Counted from the stretch's first letter, positions 1 to 21,117 are shown. The stretch is 64,000 bases of DNA from Blastochloris tepida (GCF_003966715.1 NZ_AP018907.1:1910001-1974000); one strand, 5' to 3'. The notes: generated from the sequence alone by a model not told the origin. Program-made: numbers and translations.

Positions 1-143
1 TAGCCGCGGATGAAGCCCTCGGACTTCAGCACGTCCAGCACGCGCATGCGCAGCTTCGAGCCCGGCGTCGACACCGAGTTGCGGCGGCGCATCTGGGCGT
101 TACGGATACGGGTGATCATGTCCCCGATCGGATCATTCGACAT
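1..143 (-). CDS. rpsH: 30S ribosomal protein S8 (partial)
   Basis: This is the first part of ribosomal protein S8, which binds the central domain of 16S rRNA and, in the families studied, also represses the spc operon. The start codon is the ATG at 143-141. The visible product begins [17 protein letters not shown], the standard S8 N-terminus with the [10 protein letters not shown] signature. About 47 residues are visible and the rest lies beyond the left edge. It follows rpsN by 13 bases in the same operon. Confidence 0.95.
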   Translation of the reverse strand, partial: MSNDPIGDMITRIRNAQMRRRNSVSTPGSKLRMRVLDVLKSEGFIRG

Positions 144-156
144 GACGCGACCCTCC

Positions 157-462
157 TCACCAGGACGACTTGACGAGCCCGGGGATCAGCCCCTGCGAGC
201 CGAGCTCACGCAGCGCGACGCGGCTCACCTTGAGCTTGCGGTAGTTCGCCCGCGGACGCCCGGTGACCTCGCAGCGGTTGCGGATGCGCACCTTCGAAGA
301 GTTGCGCGGCAGTTCCGCCAGCTTGAGCCGGGCGGCGAAGCGCTCCTCGATCGGCAGCGACTTGTCGTCGGCGATCGCCTTCAGCCTCGCGCGCTTGGGC
401 GCATACTGCTCAGCCAGCTTGCGCCGGCGCTTGTTCTTCTCGATGGCACTGGTCTTGGCCAT
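157..462 (-). CDS. rpsN: 30S ribosomal protein S14
   Basis: Ribosomal protein S14 (101 residues) of the small-subunit head. The product has the long, zinc-free form: it lacks the paired CxxC motifs of the short zinc-binding type and carries the conserved C-terminal part [20 protein letters not shown]. The start is the ATG at 462, and the length matches the usual 101 residues of alphaproteobacterial S14. It lies between rplE and rpsH, the normal spc operon order. Confidence 0.97.
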   Translation of the reverse strand: MAKTSAIEKNKRRRKLAEQYAPKRARLKAIADDKSLPIEERFAARLKLAELPRNSSKVRIRNRCEVTGRPRANYRKLKVSRVALRELGSQGLIPGLVKSSW

Positions 463-497
463 GTGTCACTCCGTGTTCCGCGTCTGAGACGCTTGTC

Positions 498-1160
498 TCA
501 CTGCCGGAAGGGGAAATTGAAGTGGCGAAGCAGCGCGCGCGCTTCCTCGTCGGTGCGCGCGGTCGTGCAGACGACAATGTCGAGACCCCAAATCTGCTCG
601 ACCTTGTCGTAGTTGATCTCCGGGAACACGATGTGCTCCTTGAGACCGAGCGCGTAGTTGCCGCGCCCGTCGAAGCTCTTCGGCGACAGGCCCCGGAAGT
701 CCCGCACGCGCGGCAGAGCCATGGTCACGAGACGGTCGAGGAACTCGTACATCCGCGTGCTGCGCAGCGTGACCTTGGCGCCGATCGCCTGGCCCTCGCG
801 CAGCTTGAACGTGGCGATCGACTTCCGCGCATTGGTGATCACCGGCTTCTGGCCGGCGATCAGCCCGAGGTCGCTGGCCGCGTTCTCGACCTTCTTGCGG
901 TCGGCCGTGCCTTCGCCCACGCCCATGTTGAGGACGACCTTCTCGATGGCCGGCACCTCGAACTTGTTCTTGTAGCCGAACTCCTCGATCAGCTTCGGCC
1001 GAATGACCTCCTCATAGTAGGTCTTCAGCCGCGGCGTCGGGATCACGACCGCCTCGCCGCCCTCGGCGCGCGGCGCCTTGGCGGCCGCCTTCGCGCCCTT
1101 CTCGGGAGCCTTGTCCTTCTTCGGCGCCTTGGCGCCGTCCTTCGGATTCTTGTCAGCCAT
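498..1160 (-). CDS. rplE: 50S ribosomal protein L5 with basic N-terminal extension
   Basis: L5 binds 5S rRNA in the central protuberance of the large subunit. The product is 220 residues, about 40 longer than E. coli L5 (179). The extra length is a Lys/Ala/Pro-rich leader of about 43 residues ahead of the core, which starts near [14 protein letters not shown]. The start chosen is the ATG at 1160, giving MADKNPKDG and an 8-base overlap with rplX. An upstream in-frame ATG near 1211 lies inside rplX and is unlikely. The core is complete, so the extension looks like a real addition. An internal start nearer the core cannot be excluded. Confidence 0.93.
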   Translation of the reverse strand: MADKNPKDGAKAPKKDKAPEKGAKAAAKAPRAEGGEAVVIPTPRLKTYYEEVIRPKLIEEFGYKNKFEVPAIEKVVLNMGVGEGTADRKKVENAASDLGLIAGQKPVITNARKSIATFKLREGQAIGAKVTLRSTRMYEFLDRLVTMALPRVRDFRGLSPKSFDGRGNYALGLKEHIVFPEINYDKVEQIWGLDIVVCTTARTDEEARALLRHFNFPFRQ

Positions 1161-1470
1161 CGATCCGTTCTCCCGACCGCTTGGCAATGCGCACCTTGCG
1201 GCCGTCATCAAGCACCTGGAAACCGACGCGGGTCGGCTTGCCGTCCTTGGGGTCGGCGACCGCGAGGTTCGAAAGCTGGATCGGCGCCTCCTTCGAGACG
1301 ATGCCGCCCTGCTGGGATTGGGTCTGGCGCTGATGGCGCTTCACGACGTTGACGCCACGCACCAGGGCGCGGCCCTCGCTCGGGCGCACCTCGATCACCT
1401 CGCCGGACCGGCCCTTGTCGCGCCCGGTCAGCACGACGACCTTGTCCCCTTTGCGGATTTTCGCCGCCAT
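1153..1470 (-). CDS. rplX: 50S ribosomal protein L24
   Basis: L24 (105 residues) is an early-assembly large-subunit protein. It begins [20 protein letters not shown], the KOW-type RNA-binding motif, and ends in a normal C-terminus. The ATG at 1470 overlaps the rplN stop by one base (TGATG), which points to translational coupling. Its 3' end overlaps the rplE start by 8 bases. Confidence 0.97.
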   Translation of the reverse strand: MAAKIRKGDKVVVLTGRDKGRSGEVIEVRPSEGRALVRGVNVVKRHQRQTQSQQGGIVSKEAPIQLSNLAVADPKDGKPTRVGFQVLDDGRKVRIAKRSGERIDG

Positions 1471-1838
1471 CACAGCACCTCCGGGGCGAGCGAGATGATC
1501 TTCATGTGGTTCTTGGCGCGGAGCTCGCGCGGCACCGGTCCGAAGATACGGGTGCCGATCGGCTCCTTCTGATTGTTGATCAGGACCGCGGCGTTGCGGT
1601 CGAAGCGGATCACCGATCCGTCGGGGCGGCGGATGTCCTTGGCGGTGCGCACGACGACCGCCTTCATCACGTCGCCCTTCTTGACGCGACCGCGCGGGAT
1701 CGCCTCCTTGACCGACACCACGATGATGTCGCCGACATGGGCGTACTTGCGCTTCGAGCCGCCCAGCACCTTGATGCACATGACACGGCGCGCGCCGGAA
1801 TTGTCCGCCACGTCGAGATTGGTCTGCATCTGAATCAT
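1470..1838 (-). CDS. rplN: 50S ribosomal protein L14
   Basis: L14 (122 residues) sits at the subunit interface. The product opens [17 protein letters not shown] and carries the conserved [15 protein letters not shown] segment. The length is exactly that of the family. The stop codon shares one base with the start of rplX. About 80 bases of untranslated sequence separate it from rpsQ upstream. Confidence 0.97.
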   Translation of the reverse strand: MIQMQTNLDVADNSGARRVMCIKVLGGSKRKYAHVGDIIVVSVKEAIPRGRVKKGDVMKAVVVRTAKDIRRPDGSVIRFDRNAAVLINNQKEPIGTRIFGPVPRELRAKNHMKIISLAPEVL

Positions 1839-1918
1839 GACGCACCGTCCTCTCGCGGTCGCGCGACACTCAAAATGGGTGCCTCGCGGGGATTCTTATT
1901 GTTCGACGGAAAATGCCG

Positions 1919-2158
1919 TCACTTGCTCTCGTCTTCGACCACGATCCAGCGCTTCAGCTTCGAGATCGGGGCGTGCTCCATGATGGCCACGGTGTCGCCG
2001 ACCTTGAACTTGTTCGCCTCGTCATGGGCGTGGAACTTCTTCGACCGCCGGACGGTCTTCTTCAGCACCGGATGGGTGAAGCGACGTTCGACACGGACCA
2101 CGATGGTCTTGTCTTCCTTGTCGCTCACCACTGTGCCTTCCAGCACGCGCTTCGGCAT
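1919..2158 (-). CDS. rpsQ: 30S ribosomal protein S17
   Basis: S17 (79 residues) is an early-binding 16S rRNA protein with an OB fold. The start [14 protein letters not shown] at 2158 is chosen because it matches the family N-terminus. The frame stays open upstream, but that sequence is unlike S17. It follows rpmC by 10 bases. Confidence 0.96.
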   Translation of the reverse strand: MPKRVLEGTVVSDKEDKTIVVRVERRFTHPVLKKTVRRSKKFHAHDEANKFKVGDTVAIMEHAPISKLKRWIVVEDESK

Positions 2159-2168
2159 GGCCCTCTCC

Positions 2169-2375
2169 TCAAGCCTTGGCCGACGCGCGGGCGCGCTTCT
2201 CGGCGGCAATGGTCTTCAGCCGCGCGATGTCGCGGCGCACCGCGCGCACCCGCGCGGTATTCTCAAGCTGTCCGGTCGCTCGCTGGAAGCGCAGATTGAA
2301 CTGCTCCTTCTTGAGCTTCAGGACCTCGTCCTCGATCTGGTCGGGCGTCATCGCCCGCACGTCGGTCGCCTTCAC
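2169..2375 (-). CDS. rpmC: 50S ribosomal protein L29
   Basis: L29 (68 residues) lies at the polypeptide exit tunnel and helps form the docking site for SRP and trigger factor. The start is taken as the GTG at 2375, giving [10 protein letters not shown], because a GAGG ribosome-binding site lies about 7 bases upstream and the product then has family length. The next in-frame start upstream would overlap rplP. The central helix pair with [14 protein letters not shown] is typical. Confidence 0.93.
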   Translation of the reverse strand: MKATDVRAMTPDQIEDEVLKLKKEQFNLRFQRATGQLENTARVRAVRRDIARLKTIAAEKRARASAKA

Positions 2376-2385
2376 GGCAGCCTCC

Positions 2386-2799
2386 TCATTCGGCGATGCG
2401 CGCAACAAAGCGCGTCTTGATCGGCAGCTTGGCGGCGGCCAGCGACAGTGCCTCGCGCGCCAGTTCGGTCGGCACGCCGTCGATCTCGAACAGGATGCGG
2501 CCGGGATGCACCCGCACCACCCACAGTTCGGGCGCGCCCTTGCCGGAGCCCATGCGGACCTCGGCCGGCTTCTTCGACACCGGCACGTCCGGGAACACGC
2601 GGATCCAGACGCGGCCGGCGCGCTTCATGTGGCGCGTCATCGCCCGGCGGGCGGCCTCGATCTGGCGCGCGGTGACGCGCTCCGGCTCCAGCGCCTTCAG
2701 CCCGAACTGGCCGAAATTGAGGGCCGTTCCGGAAGAGGCGACGCCGCGGATGCGGCCCTTGTGGGCCTTGCGGAATTTCGTTCGGTTGGGCTGCAGCAT
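2386..2799 (-). CDS. rplP: 50S ribosomal protein L16
   Basis: L16 (137 residues) helps position tRNAs at the A and P sites. The product starts [16 protein letters not shown] and contains [19 protein letters not shown] and [10 protein letters not shown], all L16 signatures. Its stop lies 10 bases before the GTG of rpmC. The order rpsC-rplP-rpmC is that of the S10 operon. Confidence 0.97.
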   Translation of the reverse strand: MLQPNRTKFRKAHKGRIRGVASSGTALNFGQFGLKALEPERVTARQIEAARRAMTRHMKRAGRVWIRVFPDVPVSKKPAEVRMGSGKGAPELWVVRVHPGRILFEIDGVPTELAREALSLAAAKLPIKTRFVARIAE

Positions 2800-2824
2800 G
2801 GCTCGCCGTCCGTTTCTCTTCGCG

Positions 2825-3529
2825 TTAAGCCGCGTCGCGGCGCGACCGGCCGGAAGACGGCTCGGCCTCGGCCAGACGCTTGTCCTGCGCCATCGGGTCG
2901 TGCTCGAGGATCTCGCCCTTGAAGATCCACACCTTCACGCCGCAGGTGCCGTAGGTGGTGAAGGCCGTCGCCTGGCCGTAGTCGATGTCGGCGCGCAGCG
3001 TATGCAGCGGCACGCGTCCCTCGCGGTACCACTCCATGCGGGCGATCTCGGCGCCGCCGAGCCGGCCGGAGCAGTTGATGCGGATGCCTTCCGCGCCAAG
3101 CCGCATCGCCGACTGAACGGCGCGCTTCATGGCGCGGCGGAAAGCGACGCGGCGCTCAAGCTGCTGGGCGATCGACTCCGCAACCAGCTTGGCGTCGACT
3201 TCCGGCTTGCGGTTCTCGACGATGTTGAGCACCACTTCCGACTTCGTGAGCGCACCGATCCGCTTGCGCAGCTTGTCGATGTCGGCGCCCTTCTTGCCGA
3301 TCACCACGCCCGGACGGGCCGAGTGGATGGTGACGCGGCACTTCTTGTGCGGACGCTCGATGATGATGCGCGACACCGCAGCCTGCTTCAGCTCCTTCTG
3401 AAGCTGACGCCGGATTTCCATGTCCTCGTGCAGCAGCTTGCCGTACTCCGCCTTCGGCGCGTACCAGCGGCTGTCCCAGGTCCGGTTGATGCCGAGCCGC
3501 AGCCCGATCGGATTGACCTTCTGACCCAT
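2825..3529 (-). CDS. rpsC: 30S ribosomal protein S3
   Basis: S3 (234 residues) lies at the mRNA entry site and contributes to mRNA unwinding. It shows [20 protein letters not shown], a type II KH domain with the VIGKKG loop near residue 95, and the C-terminal domain with [18 protein letters not shown] short basic tail ends the protein. It lies 15 bases downstream of rplV. Confidence 0.97.
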   Translation of the reverse strand: MGQKVNPIGLRLGINRTWDSRWYAPKAEYGKLLHEDMEIRRQLQKELKQAAVSRIIIERPHKKCRVTIHSARPGVVIGKKGADIDKLRKRIGALTKSEVVLNIVENRKPEVDAKLVAESIAQQLERRVAFRRAMKRAVQSAMRLGAEGIRINCSGRLGGAEIARMEWYREGRVPLHTLRADIDYGQATAFTTYGTCGVKVWIFKGEILEHDPMAQDKRLAEAEPSSGRSRRDAA

Positions 3530-3544
3530 GATGTCCTCCGCCTC

Positions 3545-3934
3545 TCACTCGGAGGCCGGCGCCGCCTCGACCTGGCGGACGACGATGGTGATGTTCGAGA
3601 ACGCCTTGAAGATGCGGCCCACGCGGCCGCGGCCACGGGGCACGAAGCGCTTGATGACCATAGACTTGCCGACATGCGCGTCGGCAACGACCAGATCATC
3701 GACGTCGAGCCCGTGATTGTTCTCGGCGTTGGCGATGGCCGACTCCAGGCACTTGCGGACGTCGCGGGCGATCCGCTTCTTGGAGAATTCGAGATCCGCC
3801 AGCGCGCTCGTGACCCGCTTGCCGCGGATCAGGCCCGCCACCAGATTGAGCTTCTGCGGGCTGACGCGCAGATTGCGCGCCGAAGCCATCGCTTCGCTAT
3901 CATTGAGAGTGCGCTCGCGCGCCGGCTTACCCAT
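3545..3934 (-). CDS. rplV: 50S ribosomal protein L22
   Basis: L22 (129 residues) lines the exit tunnel through a long beta-hairpin. The hairpin region [20 protein letters not shown] and the helix with [17 protein letters not shown] are intact. The N-terminus, [12 protein letters not shown], is a little longer than in E. coli, as is usual in this order of bacteria. It lies 12 bases downstream of rpsS. Confidence 0.97.
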   Translation of the reverse strand: MGKPARERTLNDSEAMASARNLRVSPQKLNLVAGLIRGKRVTSALADLEFSKKRIARDVRKCLESAIANAENNHGLDVDDLVVADAHVGKSMVIKRFVPRGRGRVGRIFKAFSNITIVVRQVEAAPASE

Positions 3935-3946
3935 GACGCCCTCGCC

Positions 3947-4225
3947 TCACTTCCGTTTGGCTTTCTTGTCGGCCGCGTGGCCGTGGAAGGTCCGGGTCGG
4001 CGAGAACTCGCCGAACTTGTGCCCGACCATGTCCTCGCTCACATACACCGGAACATGCTTGTTGCCGTTGTACACGCCGAAGGTGAGCCCGACGAACTGG
4101 GGCAGGATCGTGGAGCGACGGCTCCAGATCTTGATCACCTCGGCACGGCCCGAGCCGCGCGCAGCATCCGCCTTCTTCAGCAGATAGCCGTCGACGAACG
4201 GGCCCTTCCAAACCGAACGCGCCAT
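3947..4225 (-). CDS. rpsS: 30S ribosomal protein S19
   Basis: S19 (92 residues) lies in the small-subunit head and pairs with S13. The product starts [19 protein letters not shown] and contains [16 protein letters not shown] and [17 protein letters not shown], the family signature. It lies 10 bases downstream of rplB. Confidence 0.98.
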   Translation of the reverse strand: MARSVWKGPFVDGYLLKKADAARGSGRAEVIKIWSRRSTILPQFVGLTFGVYNGNKHVPVYVSEDMVGHKFGEFSPTRTFHGHAADKKAKRK

Positions 4226-4235
4226 CGCCCTGTCC

Positions 4236-5072
4236 TCACTTCTTCTTGCGAGCGTGGCGGCTCGACACGATGAACTTGTCGGTCCGCTTGTTGCTGCGCG
4301 TCTTCTTGCCCTTGGTCGGGAAGCCCCACGGCGTCACCGGGTGACGGCCGCCGGAGGTGCGGCCTTCGCCGCCGCCGTGCGGATGGTCGATCGGGTTCAT
4401 CGCCACGCCGCGATTGTGCGGGCGGAAACCGAGCCACCGGGTGCGGCCGGCCTTGCCGCTCGAAACGTTCATGTGATCCGGGTTCGACACCGCGCCGACC
4501 GTGGCGTAGCACGCACCCGACACCAGACGCTGCTCGCCCGAGTTCAGGCGGACGATCACATAGCCCTGGTCGCGACCGACGATCTGGGCATAGGTGCCGG
4601 CCGAACGCGCGATCTGCCCGCCCTTGCCCGGCTTCAGCTCGATATTGTGGACGATGGTGCCCACCGGCGCCGAGCTGAGCGGCATGGCGTTGCCCGGCTT
4701 CACGTCGACATGCGCACCGGCCACCACCGTATCGCCGGCGGACAGCCGCTGCGGCGCCAGGATGTAGGCGAGCTCGCCGTCCTCGTAGCGGATCAGCGCG
4801 ATGAACGCGGACCGGTTCGGATCGTACTCCAGCCGCTCCACCGTCGCCGGCATGTCGCGCTTGGTGCGCTTGAAGTCGACGAGCCGGTAGGACTGCTTGT
4901 GGCCGCCGCCACGGAACCGCACGGTAACGCGGCCCATATTGTTGCGGCCACCCGACGACGGCTTGCCGACCGTCAGCGCCTTTACCGGCTTGCCCTTCCA
5001 CAGGCCCGAGCGGTCGACCAGCACGAGCTGGCGCTGCGAGGGCGTGACGGGCTTGAATGTTTTAAGAGCCAT
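4236..5072 (-). CDS. rplB: 50S ribosomal protein L2
   Basis: L2 (278 residues) is required for subunit association and for peptidyl transferase activity. The C-terminal region [20 protein letters not shown], which includes the conserved histidine near the catalytic centre, is intact. The N-terminal region [17 protein letters not shown] is normal. The ATG at 5072 follows rplW by 19 bases. Confidence 0.98.
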   Translation of the reverse strand: MALKTFKPVTPSQRQLVLVDRSGLWKGKPVKALTVGKPSSGGRNNMGRVTVRFRGGGHKQSYRLVDFKRTKRDMPATVERLEYDPNRSAFIALIRYEDGELAYILAPQRLSAGDTVVAGAHVDVKPGNAMPLSSAPVGTIVHNIELKPGKGGQIARSAGTYAQIVGRDQGYVIVRLNSGEQRLVSGACYATVGAVSNPDHMNVSSGKAGRTRWLGFRPHNRGVAMNPIDHPHGGGEGRTSGGRHPVTPWGFPTKGKKTRSNKRTDKFIVSSRHARKKK

Positions 5073-5091
5073 CTCTAAGCCTCCAGCCGCC

Positions 5092-5388
5092 TCACAGACC
5101 CGTCGTCACGTCGATCTTGTGGCCCTCGGCCAGCGTCACGATCGCCTTCTTGACGTCGGACTGCTCGCCACGGCGGTTGCGGAACCGCTTGACCTTGCCC
5201 TTGCGGACCAGCGTGTTGACGGCTTCGACCTTGACCTCGAACAGCTTCTCCACCGCTTCCTTGATCAGCGGCTTCGTCGCGGTCTTGGCGACCTTGAACA
5301 CAACCTGGTTGTTCTCGGAGGCCATCGTCGCCTTCTCGGTGATCACCGGCGCAACGATGACGTCATAGAGGCGCGGATCGATGCTCAT
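5092..5388 (-). CDS. rplW: 50S ribosomal protein L23
   Basis: L23 (98 residues) sits at the exit tunnel and docks trigger factor and SRP. The product has the short [16 protein letters not shown] start and the loop [18 protein letters not shown] typical of the family. Its ATG overlaps the rplD stop by four bases (ATGA), so the two are probably coupled. Confidence 0.97.
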   Translation of the reverse strand: MSIDPRLYDVIVAPVITEKATMASENNQVVFKVAKTATKPLIKEAVEKLFEVKVEAVNTLVRKGKVKRFRNRRGEQSDVKKAIVTLAEGHKIDVTTGL

Positions 5389-6005
5389 TTGAATCGCGCC
5401 TCCAGCGCTTCCACCGCGGCGCGGGTCAGCACCAGCGTCTCACGCCGCAGAATGTCGTACACGTTGATGCCCTGCACCGGCAGAACGTCGAGGTTCGGCA
5501 GGTTGCGCGCGGCGAGATCGAAATTGGTGTTGATCTCCGCCCCGTCGACCACCAGCGCGTTGGCAAGCCCGAGCTTGCCCAGCCGCTCCACCAGCCCCTT
5601 GGTCTTGGGCTCGGCGAGCGCCGCCGAGTCGAGCACCACGATGGCATCACCGCGAGCCTTCGCCGACAGAGCGTGCTTGAGGCCAAGCGCGCGCACCTTC
5701 TTCGGCAGGTCGATGGCGTGCGAACGCACGACCGGACCGAAGGCGCGGCCACCGCCACGGAACTGCGGCACGCGGGCCGAGCCGTGACGGGCACCGCCGG
5801 TGCCCTTCTGCTTGTAGATCTTCTTGGTGGTGCGGTTGATCTCCGCGCGGTTCTTCACCTTGTGCGTGCCGGCCTGGCGCTTGGCGAGCTGCCAGGTGAC
5901 GATGCGGTGCAGAATATCCGCGCGCGGCTCAAGCCCGAAGATGCCATCATCGAGCGTGACGGAGCCGGCCTCGCCGCCGTCGAGCGTCTTGACCTTCAAT
6001 TCCAT
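5385..6005 (-). CDS. rplD: 50S ribosomal protein L4
   Basis: L4 (206 residues) reaches into the exit tunnel and, in E. coli, represses its own S10 operon. The tunnel loop [20 protein letters not shown] is intact. The ATG at 6005 shares one base with the rplC stop (TGATG). A GTG one codon upstream (6008) is a possible alternative. The stop overlaps rplW. Confidence 0.96.
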   Translation of the reverse strand: MELKVKTLDGGEAGSVTLDDGIFGLEPRADILHRIVTWQLAKRQAGTHKVKNRAEINRTTKKIYKQKGTGGARHGSARVPQFRGGGRAFGPVVRSHAIDLPKKVRALGLKHALSAKARGDAIVVLDSAALAEPKTKGLVERLGKLGLANALVVDGAEINTNFDLAARNLPNLDVLPVQGINVYDILRRETLVLTRAAVEALEARFK

Positions 6006-6721
6006 CACGCGCCCTCCCCGCTCTCAGCCGCAGCGCCGTTGCCCTCGGGCAGACGGAACTTGCCGGGCTTCGGCGCATCCTGCGGCAGCGCGCGCTTGAC
6101 CGCGTCGCGTACCATGATCCAGCCGCCGTCCACGCCGGGCACCGCGCCCTGCACCAGGATCAGACCGCGTTCGACGTCGGTCTGCACCACGCGCAGGTTC
6201 TGGGTGGTCACCGTGGTGGCGCCCATGTGGCCGGCCATGCGCTTGTTCTTGAACGTCTTGCCGGGATCCTGACGGCCGCCGGTCGAACCGTGCGAACGGT
6301 GCGAGATCGACACGCCGTGGGTGGCGCGCAAGCCGCCGAAATTGTGGCGCTTCATGCCGCCGGCAAAGCCCTTGCCGGTCGAGGTGCCGGTGACGTCGAC
6401 GAACTGGCCGACCACGAAATGATCGACCGTCAGCTCGGCGCCGACCGGGATCAGCTCGTCGGCATTGACCCGGAACTCCGCAAGCTTGCGCTTGGGCTCG
6501 ACCTTCGCCAGCGCGAAATGACCGCGCTGGGCCCGGCTGACGTTCTTCACTTTGGCTTTGCCCACGCCGAGCTGCAGCGCGACATAGCCGTTCTGCTCGG
6601 CGGTGCGGTGCGCGACCACCTGGCAGTTCTCGACTCGCAGCACCGTGACCGGCACGTGCTCCCCGCCGTCGGTGAAGACGCGGGTCATGCCGACCTTCTG
6701 GGCGATGACTCCGGAGCGCAT
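6005..6721 (-). CDS. rplC: 50S ribosomal protein L3
   Basis: L3 (238 residues) nucleates large-subunit assembly and reaches the peptidyl transferase centre. It starts [20 protein letters not shown], and the loop near [20 protein letters not shown] is the methylatable-Gln region of L3. A Pro/Glu/Ala-rich tail of about 25 residues makes it longer than E. coli L3 (209). It is the second gene of the S10 group. Confidence 0.97.
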   Translation of the reverse strand: MRSGVIAQKVGMTRVFTDGGEHVPVTVLRVENCQVVAHRTAEQNGYVALQLGVGKAKVKNVSRAQRGHFALAKVEPKRKLAEFRVNADELIPVGAELTVDHFVVGQFVDVTGTSTGKGFAGGMKRHNFGGLRATHGVSISHRSHGSTGGRQDPGKTFKNKRMAGHMGATTVTTQNLRVVQTDVERGLILVQGAVPGVDGGWIMVRDAVKRALPQDAPKPGKFRLPEGNGAAAESGEGA

Positions 6722-6743
6722 AGCTCTCTTCCTTCCTGTCGCC

Positions 6744-7052
6744 TCAGAGCTTGATCTCGACGTCGACGCCGGCCGCGAGGTCGAGCTTCATCAGCGCATC
6801 GACCGTCTGCGGTGTCGGATCGACGATGTCGAGGACACGCTTGTGGGTACGGATCTCGAATTGCTCGCGGCTCTTCTTGTCGATGTGCGGCGAGCGGTTC
6901 ACGGTGAACTTCTCGATCCGCGTCGGCAGCGGGATCGGACCCCGAACCTGCGCGCCCGTCCGCTTCGCCGTATTGACGATCTCGCGCGTCGAGGCGTCGA
7001 GGATTCGGTGATCAAACGCCTTGAGGCGGATCCGAATGTTCTGGCCGTTCAT
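6744..7052 (-). CDS. rpsJ: 30S ribosomal protein S10 (NusE)
   Basis: S10 (102 residues) is a small-subunit head protein that also acts as NusE in transcription antitermination with NusB. The start [19 protein letters not shown] at 7052 gives the family length. The frame is open further upstream, but that sequence has no similarity to S10. The loop [19 protein letters not shown] is conserved. It is the first gene of the S10 group and lies 70 bases after tuf. Confidence 0.97.
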   Translation of the reverse strand: MNGQNIRIRLKAFDHRILDASTREIVNTAKRTGAQVRGPIPLPTRIEKFTVNRSPHIDKKSREQFEIRTHKRVLDIVDPTPQTVDALMKLDLAAGVDVEIKL

Positions 7053-7085
7053 CGTTCTTGCTTTCGTTCGCGAGACCGGTGCAGT

Positions 7086-7109
7086 CGGCGCGCCGGGACC
7101 GGCGCGCCG
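7086..7109 (-). terminator. Strong hairpin between tuf and rpsJ
   Basis: The tuf-rpsJ gap holds a perfect inverted repeat, CGGCGCGCC and GGCGCGCCG, around a 6-base loop. There is no U tract on the minus strand. It could act as an attenuator or RNA processing site separating the str and S10 groups. Function is inferred from structure only. Confidence 0.4.
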
Positions 7110-7122
7110 TCCTGCGTGACAC

Positions 7123-8313
<1,191 letters not shown>

Positions 8314-8366
8314 CGCTCGTAATCTCCGTCGATGTCAGCCTGTCGATCCGTCCGGCCGGATGGGTC

Positions 8367-10442
<2,076 letters not shown>

Positions 10443-10478
10443 GGGACAGTCCTCGACGGGCGCGCGCGCTTGACAGCG

Positions 10479-10949
10479 TCACCAACGGTAGTGGGAGAAG
10501 GCGCGGTTCGCTTCCGCCATCTTGTGGGTGTCTTCGCGCTTCTTCACCGCGTTGCCGCGGTTGTTGGAAGCGTCCAGCAGCTCGGCCGAGAGACGCTCGA
10601 CCATGGTCTTTTCGTTACGGTTACGCGAGGCGCCGATCAGCCAGCGGAACGCCAGCGTCTGGCGGCGCTCCGGCCGCACCTCGACCGGCACCTGATAGGT
10701 AGCGCCGCCGACACGCCGCGAGCGCACCTCGATCGAGGGCATGACATTGTCGAGCGCCTGCTGGAACACGCCGAGCGCGTTCGCCTTGGTACGGGCCTCG
10801 ATCACGTCGAACGCGCCGTAGACGATCTTCTCGGCAACCGACTTCTTGCCCTGCTTCATGACGGAGTTCATGAAACGCGACAGCACGACGTTGCCGAACT
10901 TGGGATCGGGCAACACTTCGCGGCGTTCGGCACGATGACGACGGGACAT
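10479..10949 (-). CDS. rpsG: 30S ribosomal protein S7
   Basis: S7 (156 residues) nucleates folding of the 3' domain of 16S rRNA and contacts E-site tRNA. It begins [20 protein letters not shown] and includes [20 protein letters not shown] and the C-terminal [20 protein letters not shown]. The length is standard. It lies about 160 bases after rpsL. Confidence 0.97.
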   Translation of the reverse strand: MSRRHRAERREVLPDPKFGNVVLSRFMNSVMKQGKKSVAEKIVYGAFDVIEARTKANALGVFQQALDNVMPSIEVRSRRVGGATYQVPVEVRPERRQTLAFRWLIGASRNRNEKTMVERLSAELLDASNNRGNAVKKREDTHKMAEANRAFSHYRW

Positions 10950-10970
10950 GGGCCTTCTCTCTTCTCGTCA

Positions 10971-10990
10971 TGCCCGGCTCGTCCCGGGCA
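10971..10990. repeat. REP-like hairpin in the rpsL-rpsG gap
   Basis: A 7-bp inverted repeat, TGCCCGG and CCGGGCA, surrounds a 6-base loop. Read on the minus strand, together with the following GACGAG, it closely resembles one half-hairpin inside the 477-bp and 472-bp elements at 42025-42501 and 55011-55482. It is therefore likely a member of the same REP-like family placed inside an essential operon. The rest of the 161-bp gap shows nothing clear. Confidence 0.5.
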
Positions 10991-11110
10991 CCCCGATCCT
11001 GAACTTTTTCGTCCGGCCTTTCGGGCGGCGCGACGCTCGCCCGAAACGACCTTCGTTACGCTGCAGCCACCCGTCGGCACCCGCTGGGCGCCGACCAGAT
11101 GACGCGCCGA

Positions 11111-11482
11111 TTACTTCGGCCGCTTCGCGCCATACTTCGAGCGGCGCTGCTTGCGGTTCTTGACGCCCTGCGTATCGAGCACGCCACGCAGGATGTGATA
11201 ACGCACGCCCGGCAAGTCCTTCACACGACCGCCGCGGATCATCACCACCGAGTGTTCCTGAAGGTTGTGGCCTTCACCCGGGATGTACCCGATCACCTCG
11301 AAGTGGTTGGTCAGGCGGACCTTGGCGACCTTACGGAGCGCCGAGTTCGGCTTCTTCGGCGTGGTCGTATAGACACGCGTGCAGACCCCGCGCTTCTGCG
11401 GGCTGCCCTCCAGATGGCGGGCCTTTTCGCGATAGACGCTCGCCTCGCGGGGCTTGCGGATCAACTGATTGATCGTCGGCAT
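11111..11482 (-). CDS. rpsL: 30S ribosomal protein S12
   Basis: S12 (123 residues) monitors decoding at the A site. [12 protein letters not shown] at 11482 is the family start. The frame is open upstream, but that sequence is not S12. The decoding loop [17 protein letters not shown] has the wild-type lysines whose change gives streptomycin resistance in other bacteria. It is the first gene of the str group and has its own candidate promoter about 300 bases upstream. Confidence 0.98.
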   Translation of the reverse strand: MPTINQLIRKPREASVYREKARHLEGSPQKRGVCTRVYTTTPKKPNSALRKVAKVRLTNHFEVIGYIPGEGHNLQEHSVVMIRGGRVKDLPGVRYHILRGVLDTQGVKNRKQRRSKYGAKRPK

Positions 11483-11783
11483 GGTTCGCCTTCGGACCTT
11501 CTTGTTTCGCCTCTCGACCGAACTCGCCCGCCACGAGCGCATGCGCGCACGTCGCGAACCGGCCGTTCGTTGCCGAACGACCAAACGCCGGACCCGCCGC
11601 CCGCCTATTGGCGGAGAGCGTTCCGCTGGCAAACAGAGACGCGACGGTTCCCCGTTGCGCCAATGCACCCGAGGCTCACGCCTGGTTTCAGCTTTCGCCG
11701 GCTTATGCGGCAGCGTCTCGGTTCCTTGAGTTCACGCTGGGCGCGCGAACATGGCGGAGCCGACCGCCTGCCGAAGTCCGCGG
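11483..11783 (-). other. Long untranslated leader of rpsL
   Basis: About 300 bases lie between the candidate promoter and the rpsL start, with no convincing gene on either strand. Open frames here are shadows with arginine-rich composition. The stretch may carry a translational or attenuation control element for the str group, but I recognise no specific motif. Confidence 0.4.
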
Positions 11784-11812
11784 GTTCTAGAAGCTGCAGT
11801 GCGGCGCGTCAA
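11784..11812 (-). promoter_or_regulatory. Candidate sigma-70 type promoter for rpsL-rpsG-fusA-tuf
   Basis: On the minus strand there is TTGACG at 11812-11807, a 17-base spacer, and TAGAAC at 11789-11784. Both hexamers are close to consensus and the spacing is ideal. Transcription would start near 11777. It sits between the small secreted protein gene and rpsL, where a str operon promoter is expected. Confidence 0.6.
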
Positions 11813-12041
11813 GTCTGAAATCGTTGGAACGCCGTCACAACGCCCGTCTCTCCGTGCAATTCCGCTCCAGCTCGGCTGTTCAGCCGGGCAGAAACCAGCT
11901 TTGGAGACGCAAATTCCGCCACGTCGGCCCGGTTTCGGAGTCGAATCTCGGTAGAATCAGCAACGCGGGCTGGCGCCAGCCCCTCGGCTCGCGCGATTCC
12001 ATTCGGATTCGGCGTGCATTTGCGGCAACCGGCCACGCGAC

Positions 12042-12452
12042 TCAGGGCTGACGTTGCTGGCGTGCCACCAACTTCTTGCCGCTGTAGACAGCAGCCCTGG
12101 TGTCGGAGATGCGGCGATAATCGAGGCAAGTCTCGGTCTCTTTCGGCCGGGTGAAGCGGCGGCAGAACTGGTTGCCGCGCATCGTCCAGATGCCGTTGAT
12201 TCGCGTTCGCTTTTCGCCGCGGATCAGCTCGTAGACGGAGGTACCGTCGGCCCGATGCTGGATGATCGCGCGCGAGCCGTCCGGCCCCAGCGATTCCAGC
12301 GGCACGCCCACCGCGAACGCCTGGATCTCGGCGCCGGTCATCGGCGTGCCCGGCAGGGACGCCCTCTTGGCCGCCTGGGCGGCGGAGACCTCCGCCGCAG
12401 CGAGAACCGACAGCACACACCCGAACGCCAGCCCTGCGACCCGCCGTATCAT
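12042..12452 (-). CDS. Small secreted protein of unknown function
   Basis: A 136-residue product. The ATG at 12452 follows a purine-rich GGGGGAGGGCGGGAC ribosome-binding site and opens MIRRVAGLAFGCVLSVLAAA, a typical signal peptide with a likely cleavage after AAEVSAAQA. The mature part carries GTPMTGAEIQAFAVG, an IRGEKRTRINGIWTMRGNQFC segment and a CLDYRRI segment. It therefore has two cysteines in a compact periplasmic domain that could form a disulfide. It lies between rpoC and rpsL on the same strand but is separated from rpoC by a terminator-like hairpin. I do not recognise a characterised family. Confidence 0.75.
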   Translation of the reverse strand: MIRRVAGLAFGCVLSVLAAAEVSAAQAAKRASLPGTPMTGAEIQAFAVGVPLESLGPDGSRAIIQHRADGTSVYELIRGEKRTRINGIWTMRGNQFCRRFTRPKETETCLDYRRISDTRAAVYSGKKLVARQQRQP

Positions 12453-12607
12453 GTCCCGCCCTCCCCCGGTGTCCACCCTGCGGCGCCGGACGCCCTCGGC
12501 GAACACGAGTCCGGCATCCCGAAAGCGCCGCCGGCCGACATCATGAAGCGTAAGCAATCCGGCGCGGGCCGCCAAGCCGGCGGGGCCGCGGGCCACCAAT
12601 ACGCAAA

Positions 12608-12627
12608 CGGCCGCCCGAAGGCGGCCG
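12608..12627 (-). terminator. Terminator-like hairpin after rpoC
   Basis: On the minus strand an 8-bp stem, CGGCCGCC/GGCGGCCG, closes a TTCG tetraloop and is followed by TTTGCGT. The stem and UUCG-type loop are very stable, but the T tract is weak. It lies 65 bases after the rpoC stop. The rest of the 240-bp gap is featureless apart from a short AT-rich patch next to rpoC. Confidence 0.6.
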
Positions 12628-12691
12628 CTCGCATCTCATATTCTTATATTCCCGCAGCGCCCGACCTGATTCAGTCAGATCGGGTTGCGCT

Positions 12692-16882
<4,191 letters not shown>

Positions 16883-16995
16883 CACCGTCTCCTTGTGCCG
16901 TTCATCCGGGACACCGCCTTGACCCGGACCACCGGCGGACATTCAAAATTACGGTCGGCGCGGGGCGGCCGGGCCGCCCCGCCTCTGCACGCGCC

Positions 16996-21117
<4,122 letters not shown>

